NCBI GenBank assembly: GCA_020160955.1 | Contig: JAIUOX010000015.1 | Span: forward strand, 1-57,756 | DNA from: Pseudomonadota bacterium | GTDB taxonomy: Bacteria; Pseudomonadota; Alphaproteobacteria; Reyranellales; Reyranellaceae | Reading direction: 5' to 3' | Length of the DNA stretch: 57,756 nucleotides | Shown here: positions 1 to 8,610 of the stretch, piece by piece | How positions within the stretch are numbered: the first letter of the stretch is position 1 | How the letters are laid out: the number at the start of each line of letters is the position of its first letter | The notes under the pieces: generated by a model | What the model was told of the DNA's origin: nothing | What the model saw: the letters and a program-made list of their open reading frames with translations, nothing else | Database searches by the model: none | Translations under genes and position numbers: made by a program

Positions 1-871
1 CGACGGCGCCGGCGCCGCCCATGTCCCACTTCATGTCTTCCATGCCGCCGGCCGGCTTCAGCGAGATGCCGCCGGTGTCGAAGCACACGCCCTTGCCGAC
101 CAGCGCGACCGGCTGCTGGTTCTTCGGCCCCTTCATGTAGGACATCACCAGCAGCTGCGACTCGCGCTCGCTGCCCTGCCCGACGCCCAGCAGCACGTGC
201 ATGCCGAGCTTCTTCATCTCGGCCTCGCCCAGGATCTCGACCTTGATGCCGAGCTTGGCCAGGTCCTTGGCGCGGCGCGCGAACTCGACCGGGTAGAGCT
301 CGTTGGCCGGCTCGCTGACGAGGTCGCGGGCGAAGAACACCGCGTCGATCGTCGGCTCGAGCTTGTCGTAGCTGCGGCGGCCGTCGGCCGGCCCGGCGAG
401 ATGCAGGGCGATCGCTTCCAGCGAGTTCTTCTGCTCCGGCTTGTCCTTGGTCTTGTACTTGTCGAACCGGTAGGTCCGCAGCCGGGCGCCCAGCGCGATG
501 CGGGCCGCGACCTGGCCGGGCGTGAGGCGGCTGCCCTTGACGCCGTCGACCCACACCGCGAAGCCCTTGAGGCCGGCCGCGTTGGCCTCGCCGGCCAGCG
601 TGCCACCCAGCGTCTCGGCCGCCCGGGCGTCGAGTTCGCGGCCCTTGCCGACCCCGACCAGGGTCAGCCGATCGATCCCGGCCTGGCCGAGCAGCGTCAG
701 GGTCTGGCCCTTGGCGCCGGTGAAGCGGCTGGCCGCGATCGCCCGCCCGATCGCGCCACCGAGCTGCTGGTCGAGGGTCTGCGCGGCGGCCAGGAGTTGC
801 TTGTCGGCCGCCACGAACACCGCGACGTTGCCGGTGAAGGCCTTCGGAAAGGCCGAAAATTCCACTTTCAT
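1..871 (-). CDS. pepA: Leucyl aminopeptidase, N-terminal part (runs off left edge)
   Basis: Cytosolic M17 metallo-aminopeptidase that removes N-terminal residues from peptides. About 290 residues are present, against roughly 500 in the family, so the C-terminal third is outside the window. The visible end contains the start of the M17 metal-binding core: a GKGVCFDTGG stretch holding the conserved Lys and Asp ligands, then KWDMGGAGAV with another Asp ligand. The N-terminal half is the variable M17 N-domain. The ATG start (MKVEFSAFPKAF) has a GAGG about eight bases upstream. It is divergent from the sugar dehydrogenase that follows, with about 158 bases between them. In many alphaproteobacteria pepA is divergent from lptF-lptG; here the neighbour is a glycan gene. 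Confidence 0.93.
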   Translation of the reverse strand, partial: MKVEFSAFPKAFTGNVAVFVAADKQLLAAAQTLDQQLGGAIGRAIAASRFTGAKGQTLTLLGQAGIDRLTLVGVGKGRELDARAAETLGGTLAGEANAAGLKGFAVWVDGVKGSRLTPGQVAARIALGARLRTYRFDKYKTKDKPEQKNSLEAIALHLAGPADGRRSYDKLEPTIDAVFFARDLVSEPANELYPVEFARRAKDLAKLGIKVEILGEAEMKKLGMHVLLGVGQGSERESQLLVMSYMKGPKNQQPVALVGKGVCFDTGGISLKPAGGMEDMKWDMGGAGAV

Positions 872-1029
872 CCGCTTTCCCTCGCTCCAGACGCGCAATC
901 CAGCCGACCTTTTCGCCCCTGCGACGGTACGGCGCAAGACGCCAGTTGCTCCCGGAACCGGGCAAATTCGGGGTGGCGTCGGGCAGTCCCGGACAGTATC
1001 AGTACCGGCCCCCAAAACGGACCCTGGAA

Positions 1030-2361
1030 ATGACTGCTGCACCTCTCCCCCGCGTTTCGGTCGTCGGCCTCGGCAAGCTCGGAGCGCCGCTGGCGGCGGT
1101 GCTGGCCAGCCGCGGCTTCACCGTGATCGGCCACGACGTCAGCAAGGTGCTGGTCGACGCGCTGAATGCCGGCAAGATGCCGATCGTCGAGCCGCAGCTG
1201 AACGAGCTGATCGCCGCCAACCGCGAGCGCCTGTCGGCCACCATGGATGCCAACGAGGCGATCCAGAAGAGCGACGCCACCTTCGTGATCGTGCCGACCC
1301 CGTCGGACAGCACCGGCTTCTTCTCCAACCGCTTCGTGCTGCAGGCGATGGAGACGCTCGGCAAGGCCCTTCGCACCAAGAAGGGCTACCACATGATCAA
1401 CATCACCAGCACGGTGATGCCGGGCAGCACCGGCGGCGAGATCAAGGCCGCCCTCGAGGCCGCGTCGGGCCGCAAGGTCGGCGTGGATCTCGGCCTCTGC
1501 TACAACCCGGAATTCATCGCCCTGGGCAGCGTCGTGCGCGACATGCTGTTCCCCGACTCGATCCTGATCGGCGAGAGCGACACCAAGGCCGGCGACGTGC
1601 TGCAGACCATCTACCTGCAGATGTGCGAGAAGAAGCCGCCGGTGCAGCGCATGAACTTCGTCAACGCCGAGCTGACCAAGATCTCGGTCAACACCTACGT
1701 CACGACGAAGATCTCGTACGCCAACATGCTGGCCGACATCTGCGACCGCCTGCCGGGCGCCGACGTCGACGCGGTGACCAAGGCGCTGGGCGCCGACACC
1801 CGCATCGGGCCGAAGTACCTCAAGGGCGCGATGGGCTACGGCGGCCCCTGCTTCCCGCGCGACAACGTCGCCTTCGCCGCGCTGGCCCGCAAGATCGGCG
1901 CCCGCGCCGACGTCGCCGAGGCGACCGACCGCATCAACAACCACCAGATCGACCGTCTTGCCGCCCTGGTCGCCAAGTTCGCCAAGCCGGGCACCCGGAT
2001 CGCGCTGCTCGGCCTGTCCTACAAGCCGCAGACCCCGGTGGTTGAGGAAAGCCACAGCGTCAAGCTGGCGGCGCGGCTGGCCGATGCCGGCTACGTCGTG
2101 ACGGTGCACGACCCGCTGGCGCAGGACGCGGCGCTCGCCGTGCTGGGCGACAAGGTGGTCGGCGCCTCGTCGATCGAGGGCGCGGTGCGCGAGTGCGACA
2201 TGCTGATCGTCGCCACCGGCTGGCCCGAGTACAAGGCGATCGAGCCGACGTGGTGCAAGCGCAACGGCCAGAGCCTGACCGTGCTCGACCTGTGGCGGAC
2301 GCTGCCGGCCGACAAGTTCGCCGACGTCGCCGACATCCTCTACCTCGGCTCGGGCCGCTAG
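1030..2361 (+). CDS. UDP-glucose/GDP-mannose dehydrogenase family protein
   Basis: NAD-dependent four-electron oxidation of a nucleotide sugar to its uronic acid, providing an acidic precursor for surface polysaccharide. The 443-residue product has an N-terminal Rossmann motif (VGLGKLGAPLA, near residues 10-20), a central domain with an ELTKISVNTY helix, and the catalytic Cys274 in GYGGPCFPRD. A C-terminal UDP-binding domain follows (LGLSYKPQTP). The central domain looks more like UDP-glucose dehydrogenase than UDP-ManNAc dehydrogenase, but I would not fix the substrate. The ATG at 1030 was chosen over an in-frame upstream start at 946 because the Rossmann strand begins about ten residues after it, as in the family. 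It is the first gene of the glycan locus and is followed by a strong hairpin. Confidence 0.9.
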   Translation: MTAAPLPRVSVVGLGKLGAPLAAVLASRGFTVIGHDVSKVLVDALNAGKMPIVEPQLNELIAANRERLSATMDANEAIQKSDATFVIVPTPSDSTGFFSNRFVLQAMETLGKALRTKKGYHMINITSTVMPGSTGGEIKAALEAASGRKVGVDLGLCYNPEFIALGSVVRDMLFPDSILIGESDTKAGDVLQTIYLQMCEKKPPVQRMNFVNAELTKISVNTYVTTKISYANMLADICDRLPGADVDAVTKALGADTRIGPKYLKGAMGYGGPCFPRDNVAFAALARKIGARADVAEATDRINNHQIDRLAALVAKFAKPGTRIALLGLSYKPQTPVVEESHSVKLAARLADAGYVVTVHDPLAQDAALAVLGDKVVGASSIEGAVRECDMLIVATGWPEYKAIEPTWCKRNGQSLTVLDLWRTLPADKFADVADILYLGSGR

Positions 2362-2375
2362 GCCCGGCACCACCG

Positions 2376-2398
2376 GCCGGCCCCTGCCCGGGGCCGGC
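2376..2398. terminator. GC-rich hairpin between convergent genes
   Basis: A perfect 9-base inverted repeat (GCCGGCCCC / GGGGCCGGC) with a 5-base loop lies in the 49 bases between the stop of the sugar dehydrogenase and the stop of the convergent glycosyltransferase. There is no T run on either side, so it would be a weak intrinsic terminator or a bidirectional transcription barrier. The placement supports termination; the sequence alone does not prove it. Confidence 0.5.
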
Positions 2399-2410
2399 GT
2401 CGGCGCGCCG

Positions 2411-3988
2411 TCAGATCGAGTGGCGCGCCCGGAACTTCAGGACCTTGCCCTTCATCGAATCGTCCTGGCGCGGCGGGCCGGCCAGGACCTGGCTGCAGAA
2501 CGGATTGATGTTCGCGCCGACGTGGTTCGTGAAGGTCGTCCAGAACTTGTTGTAGATCACGTTCACGCCGATGAAGCGGCGGGCCGTCCGGCGCCCCTCC
2601 GGTCGGCTGTCGCCCTCGCGCGCCGCGGCGCGCTTGAACAGGCGCTCGACGACCTTGAGTCGCTTGCGGTCCAGCGGGGCGATGCCGCGGCCGGTGCGCA
2701 CCGGCTCGGTCGGCGTCTGGGTCGCCAGTCCGAACTCGAAGACGAACAGCTCGGCCTTCGCCAGCTGCACATCGAACGGCGCCCGCTCGACCCCCGGCAG
2801 GCCGGCGGGAATACCCTCGCATTCCTGCGGAATCAGCAGCGGTCCGGTGAAGCCCATGCCCTGCCACGCCTTGGCGAAGCTCTCGACGAAGTCGGCGCGG
2901 GCCGCGACCAGCATCAGCGAGGTGTTCCGCGGATAGGTGACGACCTGGTCGCAGACGAACGGCAGGGTGTGCGGCAGGTCGTAGGTCAGGTCCTCGTAGA
3001 GATGCCAGTCGAGGCTGCTCTGGATGAACGGCAGCGTCGCCGGCTCGATCGCCCGGTCGAGGCCCGCGGTGAAGCGCTGGTAGGGCGTATCGCGGTCGAG
3101 CCGGATCTCCTCGATCTCGACTTCCGGCCAGCCCCAGCTATCGGCCTGCTCCGGGATGTAGGGCGTGGCGACGTTCCAGATGTAGCGATCCTGGTCGTTC
3201 ATCCGGGTGGCGCGACCCTTGTTGTTGGCCGCGGCGACCCGCGTGTGGTCGCAGTGGTAGCCGAACACCTTGTCGACCAGCGTGTCGACCCGGCCGCGGT
3301 ACAGCGCCAGGCGGGCCGCCAGGTTGGAATCGCAGTGCCAGCCGAGGATCATGCTCTCGTCGAAGCCATGGATGGCGAACATGTCGTCGCGCAGCGCCGC
3401 CTGGAAATCGCCGAGCGCGTCGTACTTCATCGGCATGTAGTTGTGGACCACCTGGTTGAGGTGGAAGCGCACCGACCAGTCGCGCAGCTTCTCGAGGTTG
3501 CCGGCCGGGTCGCGGCGATCGAACGCGGCTTCCCACAGCATCTCCGGGATCTCGAAGCGCGGCACCTGGTAGAAGCCGTCGGGCACGCCGCCGAGGATGT
3601 CGCTCAGCGACTCGCCCTTGTTGCGCGGCACCAGCAGCATGTCGGTGTTGGTGTAGAGGATCCAGCGGTTGCGCGGGTTGGAGCGGCGCAGCGCGATATT
3701 GCGCGACTGCGACTCGAGCGCCACCAGGTGGGTCTGCAGGCGATGCCGGGCATGCTCGTCGGGGCGCACGCGCAGCACCCGCATGACCTTCTTGGCCTTT
3801 TCGGTCAGCGTGTCGTGGATCGCCTCGGGAAAGGTCGGGTGATCGTCCGGCGTGTTGTAGTCGACGAACAGGATCTCGTCGTCGGGGTCCGACATCACCT
3901 CCGCCAGGGCGTTGAAGCTGATGGCGGCGCGCTTGTGCAGGTTGTAGCCGTGACTGTCGTTGCGGCCGTAGAGGATGACGGAAAACAT
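2411..3988 (-). CDS. Putative GT-A glycosyltransferase, GRNDS family, 525 aa
   Basis: Likely a cytoplasmic glycosyltransferase of the glycan locus; the sugar is unknown. The N-terminus begins with a GT-A-like strand and loop (FSVILYGRNDSHG), followed by an ILFVDYNTP strand and, near residue 115, WILYTNTDMLLV, whose NTD is a plausible DxD-type metal site. The same GRNDS opening occurs in the 352-residue protein at 13186-14244, so the two are probably paralogues. Residues beyond about 300 form a second domain I do not recognise. The ATG start has a GAGGAG just upstream, with spacing a little short. The gene lies 24 bases downstream of the TPR gene on the same strand, and the two are probably cotranscribed. 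Confidence 0.75.
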   Translation of the reverse strand: MFSVILYGRNDSHGYNLHKRAAISFNALAEVMSDPDDEILFVDYNTPDDHPTFPEAIHDTLTEKAKKVMRVLRVRPDEHARHRLQTHLVALESQSRNIALRRSNPRNRWILYTNTDMLLVPRNKGESLSDILGGVPDGFYQVPRFEIPEMLWEAAFDRRDPAGNLEKLRDWSVRFHLNQVVHNYMPMKYDALGDFQAALRDDMFAIHGFDESMILGWHCDSNLAARLALYRGRVDTLVDKVFGYHCDHTRVAAANNKGRATRMNDQDRYIWNVATPYIPEQADSWGWPEVEIEEIRLDRDTPYQRFTAGLDRAIEPATLPFIQSSLDWHLYEDLTYDLPHTLPFVCDQVVTYPRNTSLMLVAARADFVESFAKAWQGMGFTGPLLIPQECEGIPAGLPGVERAPFDVQLAKAELFVFEFGLATQTPTEPVRTGRGIAPLDRKRLKVVERLFKRAAAREGDSRPEGRRTARRFIGVNVIYNKFWTTFTNHVGANINPFCSQVLAGPPRQDDSMKGKVLKFRARHSI

Positions 3989-4012
3989 GGGCTCCTCGTC
4001 CGGGCGCCCGGC

Positions 4013-5146
4013 TCAGGAGCCGAGGCGCGCCAATGCGTTGCTGGCGGCGGCGACTTCGATCAGGGCGGGATGGCCGCGTTCGACCACGTCCTTCCAGTGA
4101 CGGCGGGCCACCGCGGGATTGGTGGCGGCGGCCGCGACGCCCATCTGGAAGCGCGCCTCGGCCTGGCGGTCCCCGCTGATCGCCTGCTCGAGAAGGCTGT
4201 CCTCGCCGACCTGGCCGGCCAGGTAGCCGAGCAGGAGCGACGTCCAGCGTCCGTCGCCCGGCACCGCCGGGGCATCGATCACCATGCCCGCCAGCCGGCC
4301 GGCGGCCAGCCGGTAGAGCGGCCAGTAGCCGTTGTCGGGCTCCTTGGTCCGCGCGACCTCGAACTCGGCGTAGGCGACGCTGTGGTTGCCCAGCCTCATG
4401 GCGACGCAGCCGCGCGCCGCCGAGCTGCTGGCCGGCAGCAGGTTGAGCTGGGCCTGCCAATCCTCGTTGGCCTCGGCCAGCCGGCCGCTCGCCAGCCGCG
4501 CGATACCGCGCGCGTTGAGCGTCTCGACGTCCTTCGGGTTGGAGGCCAGCACGCCGTCGAACAGGGCGATCGCCTCGGCGTAGCGGCCGAGCGCCGACAG
4601 CGCCTCGCCCTTCAACGCCAGCGCCTCGCGCTGCTTCGGATCGACCTTGAGGGCCCGCTCGTAGCTGTCGAGCGCCTCGGCCGCGCGGCCGCGGGCGAGC
4701 AACGCGTTGCCGTGCGCGAGCTGCGGCAGGATCTTGCCGCGCACGTTGCTGCGGACCACGTCGTAGGACTCGATCTCGAACGCGAACTGGCCGCGACGAC
4801 GGAAGAGGTAGCGCCGGTCCGCGCCGCCGCACGGCATCGCCGACCAGAGGTCGCGGGCGCGCTGGTAGCCGACCCGCGCCTCCTCGACCCTGCCCAGCGA
4901 ATCGAGCAGTTCCGCACGGGTCATCACGGCATCGGCGAGGTCGGGATGGAGCGCCAGCGCGCGGTCCAGGTCGGCCAGCGCCCCGGCGGAATCGCCGCCA
5001 CGGAACTTCGCCAGGCCGTCGCGGAACAGCCGGCGCGCCTGCTCCTCGGGGGTGCCGCCCGTGATGGTCGCCTCGACGGCGGCCGGCCGCCGCCACAAGC
5101 GCGACACCGGTCCGATGGCTGCCTTCAGGATGCCGATGTCAGCCAA
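4013..5146 (-). CDS. Tetratricopeptide-repeat protein, 377 aa
   Basis: A protein-interaction protein built of TPR helices. Repeats are recognisable from about residue 35 (GLAKFRGGDSAGALADLDRA), again near 160-240 (GNALLARGRAAEALDSYERA, then ALSALGRYAEAIALFDGVL), and more degenerate after that. No signal peptide or membrane segment is evident, so it is probably cytoplasmic. In glycan and flagellin-glycosylation loci, TPR proteins often hold acceptor proteins or transferases. Here it is upstream of, and likely cotranscribed with, the GRNDS glycosyltransferase. A free-standing TPR protein close to a GT41 domain lacking its own TPRs (9631-12075) is suggestive, because GT41 enzymes normally carry TPRs; a partnership is inference only. 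Confidence 0.85.
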   Translation of the reverse strand: MADIGILKAAIGPVSRLWRRPAAVEATITGGTPEEQARRLFRDGLAKFRGGDSAGALADLDRALALHPDLADAVMTRAELLDSLGRVEEARVGYQRARDLWSAMPCGGADRRYLFRRRGQFAFEIESYDVVRSNVRGKILPQLAHGNALLARGRAAEALDSYERALKVDPKQREALALKGEALSALGRYAEAIALFDGVLASNPKDVETLNARGIARLASGRLAEANEDWQAQLNLLPASSSAARGCVAMRLGNHSVAYAEFEVARTKEPDNGYWPLYRLAAGRLAGMVIDAPAVPGDGRWTSLLLGYLAGQVGEDSLLEQAISGDRQAEARFQMGVAAAATNPAVARRHWKDVVERGHPALIEVAAASNALARLGS

Positions 5147-5497
5147 CGCAGAGGGCTCCCGGAAGGCGGCCGCGGCGGGCTCTCGATGGGTCTTGGGAAA
5201 CAGGCAAGAAAGGCACTTTCACCGCGCGTGAGGTCCCGGAAGCGGGATTCCCCCCGGGAGGCGTCCCGCTAGCCTACCCTGAGAACAGCGTCAAGTTCAT
5301 GGCGAAGGCCCGGCGCGCCGGTCAAGGTGTGGAAACTTCAGGCAAAATTCCCCCATTTTCACGAGGGATGGCCACCTTCCGGGGAGGCGGACACTACCTC
5401 TGGCGGGACCCTTGTGCTATGCGACCTGCGCATCAGCCGGTCTGCGGCGTCCCGTACCTCGTCCCGCGAGTCCCGTTCTGCTAGTCGTTCGCCCCCA
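5147..5497. other. Divergent intergenic region, no gene seen
   Basis: The only stretch over 300 bases without a called gene. It separates the leftward TPR gene from the rightward ABC permease. An open frame continues upstream from the permease ATG to 5327, but its codons do not resemble the start of an ABC-2 permease. A 61-codon rightward frame (5299-5484) has no recognisable feature. The region holds the leftward promoter candidate at 5266-5294 and an imperfect GC-rich inverted repeat around 5241-5268. I found no convincing rightward promoter. Confidence 0.6.
5266..5294 (-). promoter_or_regulatory. Candidate promoter for the TPR-glycosyltransferase operon
   Basis: On the minus strand TTGACG is followed after 17 bases by TAGCGG. 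The same arrangement (TTG, 20 bases, TAGC) appears upstream of the FkbM gene at 26768 and the E1 alpha gene at 21651, and the FkbM copy also shares the bases just after TTGACG and an AGGGTAG in the spacer. The start codon would be about 115 bases downstream of the predicted transcription start. Confidence 0.4.
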
Positions 5498-6406
5498 ATG
5501 ACCAACCTGATCAACCGCCAGCCCTCCCCCGAGGCGCGCGTCATGCACATCCGTGACGGCGAGGTCGTGGAGCCGCGTGACTACAACTGGTTCGAGCGGC
5601 TGGCCCGGTTCCTGGTGCGCCCCTTCACCGATGCCTGGCACCACCGCGACCTCATCGAGGCGATCCTGCGCCGCGAGCTGCGCGAGCGCTTCAAGGGATC
5701 GATGGCCGGCTGGATCTGGGCCATCACCGCCCCGCTGATCTCGCTGATCACCTACACCGTCGTGTTCGGCGGCGCGGTCAAGCTGCCCAACAACGCCGAG
5801 TCCCACTCGCCGGTCGACTACGGCCTGTTCATCTTCGGCGGCCTGGTGGCGTTCAATTTCTTCACCGAGATGGCCTACCGGGCACCGTCCCTGCTCCACG
5901 AGTATTCCCACTACATCAAGCAGACCATGTTCCCGGCCGAGATGCTGCCGATCATCTCGACGCTGCGGGCCATGACCTACGCCTCGATCGGCCTGGCGCT
6001 GATGCTGCTGTGCCAGGCCATCTTCGGGTCGATGTCCTGGACGGTGCTGCTGCTGCCGCTGTGGATCGTGGCGTTCCTCGCCTTCCTGGTCGGCATCACC
6101 TGGATGCTGTCGGCGATGGGCGCCTTCACGCGCGACACCGCCTACCTGATGATGACCATCGCCCCGGTCCTGATGTTCGCGACGCCGGTCTTCTGGTCGA
6201 CCGAGTCGCTCAGCCCGGACATGCGGCTGCTGATGTACGCGAACATCCTGACCGGCTACATCGAGATCATTCGCGACCTCGTCGTCGAGGGCAAGCTGCC
6301 GAACGGCTGGGTCGTTGCCTGGACGGCGTTCATCTCCATGTTCTTTTTCTGGTTCGGCTACTGGTTCTTCCGCCGCCAGCAGGATGCGATCGCCGATGTC
6401 ATCTGA
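5498..6406 (+). CDS. ABC-2 type glycan exporter, permease subunit (Wzm/KpsM-like)
   Basis: Integral inner-membrane half of an ABC transporter that moves a lipid-linked polysaccharide or oligosaccharide to the periplasm. The 302-residue product has a cytoplasmic amphipathic N-terminus (LIEAILRRELRERFKGS, typical of Wzm/KpsM) followed by about six hydrophobic segments between residues 65 and 290. The ATG at 5498 gives an N-terminus like that of known permeases; the in-frame extension to 5327 looks non-coding. The stop overlaps the start of the ATPase gene by 11 bases, so the pair is cotranscribed and probably translationally coupled. It implies that the locus makes a polymer or oligosaccharide exported by the ABC-dependent route, and I see no Wzx or Wzy in the window. 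Confidence 0.9.
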   Translation: MTNLINRQPSPEARVMHIRDGEVVEPRDYNWFERLARFLVRPFTDAWHHRDLIEAILRRELRERFKGSMAGWIWAITAPLISLITYTVVFGGAVKLPNNAESHSPVDYGLFIFGGLVAFNFFTEMAYRAPSLLHEYSHYIKQTMFPAEMLPIISTLRAMTYASIGLALMLLCQAIFGSMSWTVLLLPLWIVAFLAFLVGITWMLSAMGAFTRDTAYLMMTIAPVLMFATPVFWSTESLSPDMRLLMYANILTGYIEIIRDLVVEGKLPNGWVVAWTAFISMFFFWFGYWFFRRQQDAIADVI

Positions 6407-7178
6407 GCTCGACGACGACGTCGTCATCCGGGTCCGGCACCTCGCGAAGGCCTACAAGCTCTACGACAGCCCCAAGGACTGGCTGAAGCAGCAGCTGATC
6501 GGCTCGGCCACGAACCCCTACTACAAGTCGTTCTGGGCGCTGAAGGACATCAGCTTCGACGTCCATCGCGGCAAGAGCGTCGGCATCATCGGGCGCAACG
6601 GCTGCGGCAAGACCACCCTGCTCCAGATCGTCTGCGGCATGACCCGGCCGACCAAGGGCGAGATCATGGTCAAGGGCCGGGTCGCCCCGGTCCTGGCACT
6701 CGGCGCGACCTTCGATCCCGAGGCGACGGGCCGGGAGAACGTCCTGATCGGCGGCGCCGTGCTCGGCCTCAAGCGCCACGAGGTGCGGGCCCGGCTCGAT
6801 TCGATCTCCGACTTCGCCGGCATCGGCGCCTTCATGGACCAGCCGCTCAAGCACTACTCGTCGGGCATGCAGATGCGCCTGGCCTTCGCGATCTGCGCCC
6901 ACATCGAGGCCGATATCCTGATCGTCGACGAGGCGCTGGCGGTCGGCGACATGGCGTTCCAGAAGAAGTGCACGGACTGGATGGACAATTTCCGGCGCAC
7001 CGGCACGATGCTGCTGGTCAGCCACTCGCCGAGCTCCCTCACCCAGCTCTGCGACACCGGCATCTGGATCGACAACGGACGCGTGCGCGAGGCCGGCAGC
7101 GTCGCCGATGTCACCCATGCCTACCGGCGCGCGACCTTCCTCGAAAAGGAAGACATGCGACGCTTCTCCCACTCCTAG
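6396..7178 (+). CDS. ABC-2 type glycan exporter, ATPase subunit (Wzt/KpsT-like)
   Basis: Cytoplasmic ATPase that powers the permease encoded just upstream. The 260-residue product shows Walker A (GRNGCGKTT), the polysaccharide-type segment APVLALGATFDPEATGREN, the ABC signature YSSGMQMRLAFAI, Walker B (ILIVDEALAVGD) and the switch His (LLVSHS). It ends about 20 residues after the ABC fold. It therefore lacks the C-terminal carbohydrate-binding domain of long Wzt proteins, which suggests a KpsT-like transporter without terminal-modification recognition. The ATG at 6396 sits inside the permease stop region, giving an 11-base overlap. Confidence 0.92.
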   Translation: MSSELDDDVVIRVRHLAKAYKLYDSPKDWLKQQLIGSATNPYYKSFWALKDISFDVHRGKSVGIIGRNGCGKTTLLQIVCGMTRPTKGEIMVKGRVAPVLALGATFDPEATGRENVLIGGAVLGLKRHEVRARLDSISDFAGIGAFMDQPLKHYSSGMQMRLAFAICAHIEADILIVDEALAVGDMAFQKKCTDWMDNFRRTGTMLLVSHSPSSLTQLCDTGIWIDNGRVREAGSVADVTHAYRRATFLEKEDMRRFSHS

Positions 7179-7191
7179 CCGGCACGGCGTC

Positions 7192-8145
7192 GTGACGGTC
7201 GTCGTCCTCGGCGCCACCGGGCTGGTCGGCAGGCATCTGGTCGATGCGCTTGCGCGGATGCCCGGCGAGGACGTGGTCGCGACCTATCACCGCCGTCCCG
7301 CCTACGAGAGCCAGCGTGCCGCGTGGCGCCAGTGCGACCTGCGGCAGCCCGGCGCCGCCGTACCGCTGCTCGAGAACGCCTCCTGCGCGATCCTGTGCGC
7401 CGGCCAGCTGGCCACCAGCAGCACCCTGAAGATCGACCCGGTATCGCCGATCGTCGACACGCTGCGCATCGCGACCAACGTGCTCGAGGCGGCCGCCGCG
7501 GTCCGCCTGCCGAGGCTGGTGCTGGTCAGCTCCTGCACCGTCTACCCGTCGGTGCCGGGCCACCACGCGATCGAGGCCGATGCGCTGGCGGGCAACCCGC
7601 CGGACCAGTGGTTCGGCGTCGGCTGGATGCATCGCTACGTCGAGCAGCAACTGCGCTGGTACGTCGAGCACCTGCGCCGCATCGGCAGCGCCGTCACCAT
7701 CCGGCCGTCGCTCGTCTACGGCCGCTACGGCGACTTCTCGGGCACGACCGGCCACTTCGTGCCGACGCTGGTCGCCAAGGTGGTCGAGCGGGAGCGGCCG
7801 ATCGAGGTCTGGGGAAACGGCGAGCAGACCCGAAACCTGCTGCACGGCCGGGACCTCGCCCGGGCGATCCTCGCGGCGCGCGATGCCGCACTGCCGGCCT
7901 ATTGCGACTTCAACGTCACCTCGCCCCGGGACTCGTCGGTGAACGAGGTGCTGCGCGAACTGCTGGACCTCGACGGCTTCACCGACGCCGATATCCGCCA
8001 CGACCTCGCCAAGTCCTCGGGTCCCGTGTCGCTCCAGGTTTCCGGTGCCGCGTTCCGGCAGGCCACGGGGTGGGAAGCCACGACCAGCCTCCGGGAAGGT
8101 CTCGCCGACGCCATAGACTGGTATCGGACCGTGCGAAAAGCCTGA
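7192..8145 (+). CDS. SDR-family NAD-dependent epimerase/reductase, 317 aa
   Basis: Extended short-chain dehydrogenase of nucleotide-sugar metabolism. The GTG start at 7192 places the Rossmann motif GATGLVGRHL right at the N-terminus, as expected, 13 bases after the ABC ATPase stop. The SSCTVYP segment matches the Ser/Thr active-site strand. Where the family has YxxxK, this protein reads VGWMHRY, so neither Tyr nor Lys is in the usual place. The gene at 18690-19664 is a clear relative sharing GWM(K/H)RY and a DGFTDAD C-terminal motif. Both may reduce or epimerise the 4-keto-deoxyheptose made by the nearby dehydratase. Substrate is not determinable from sequence, and the protein may be catalytically altered. 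Confidence 0.82.
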   Translation: MTVVVLGATGLVGRHLVDALARMPGEDVVATYHRRPAYESQRAAWRQCDLRQPGAAVPLLENASCAILCAGQLATSSTLKIDPVSPIVDTLRIATNVLEAAAAVRLPRLVLVSSCTVYPSVPGHHAIEADALAGNPPDQWFGVGWMHRYVEQQLRWYVEHLRRIGSAVTIRPSLVYGRYGDFSGTTGHFVPTLVAKVVERERPIEVWGNGEQTRNLLHGRDLARAILAARDAALPAYCDFNVTSPRDSSVNEVLRELLDLDGFTDADIRHDLAKSSGPVSLQVSGAAFRQATGWEATTSLREGLADAIDWYRTVRKA

Positions 8146-8214
8146 GGCAATCGGCAAAATCCGCCGCAGCAAACTCCGCTTGCGCCCCCTCCCTCAGTCC
8201 ATAAACTGCCGCGC

Positions 8215-8610
8215 GTGCTGATCGAGCCCGTCCACATATTCGTGCCGAAAGGCCGCTCAGCACTCAGGATCTCCTCCCGGAACCGCTCGTCCGCGACTTT
8301 CCTCGTTCGCTGCTGGGCCAAGCTCGCCCCGACGAAGACCGCCAAGATCTGGTCGAGCCCGTCCGTCGAGCAACGGCCCAACCGGGGCGAGACCGCGGTC
8401 GACAGTTTCGCGCTCGACGGAATCGACAGCTACTGGCTGGCCATCCTGGTGTTCCAGTACAGCGACGATCACTGGACCCGCGCGCCGGTGCTGGGCGAAG
8501 CGACGGAGACGATCCCGGTGCGCGGCCTCGCCTTTGCCGACAGCCGTGTCGCCCTCGACGACCCGGCCCGCGAGGCCGCCGTCCTGGTCGACGTCGACTA
8601 CTTCCAGTAG
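8215..8610 (+). CDS. Hypothetical protein, 131 aa
   Basis: I do not recognise this protein. Codons from a GTG at 8215 to the stop are strongly GC-ended, like real genes here, and the C-terminal half has a plausible folded composition (SYWLAILVFQYSDDHW, then GLAFADSRVALDD). There is no signal peptide, membrane segment or known motif. It follows the SDR gene by about 70 bases on the same strand and overlaps the end of the convergent FkbM gene by 13 bases. The start codon is uncertain; no strong ribosome binding site was seen. It may be a small partner protein of the glycan locus. Confidence 0.5.
   Translation: MLIEPVHIFVPKGRSALRISSRNRSSATFLVRCWAKLAPTKTAKIWSSPSVEQRPNRGETAVDSFALDGIDSYWLAILVFQYSDDHWTRAPVLGEATETIPVRGLAFADSRVALDDPAREAAVLVDVDYFQ

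Noticed and set aside
946..1029. Upstream extension of the sugar dehydrogenase
   Set aside because: Places about 28 non-family residues before the Rossmann strand.
868..2373. Long leftward open frame opposite the sugar dehydrogenase
   Set aside because: Shadow of the dehydrogenase in GC-rich DNA; Arg/Gly/Val-rich sequence with no motifs, while the plus-strand protein is a clear family member.
2420..5272. 950-codon rightward open frame
   Set aside because: Antisense to the glycosyltransferase and TPR genes, both of which have recognisable folds; composition is low-complexity.
5299..5484. 61-codon rightward frame in the intergenic region
   Set aside because: No ribosome binding site, no motif, codon pattern unlike neighbours.
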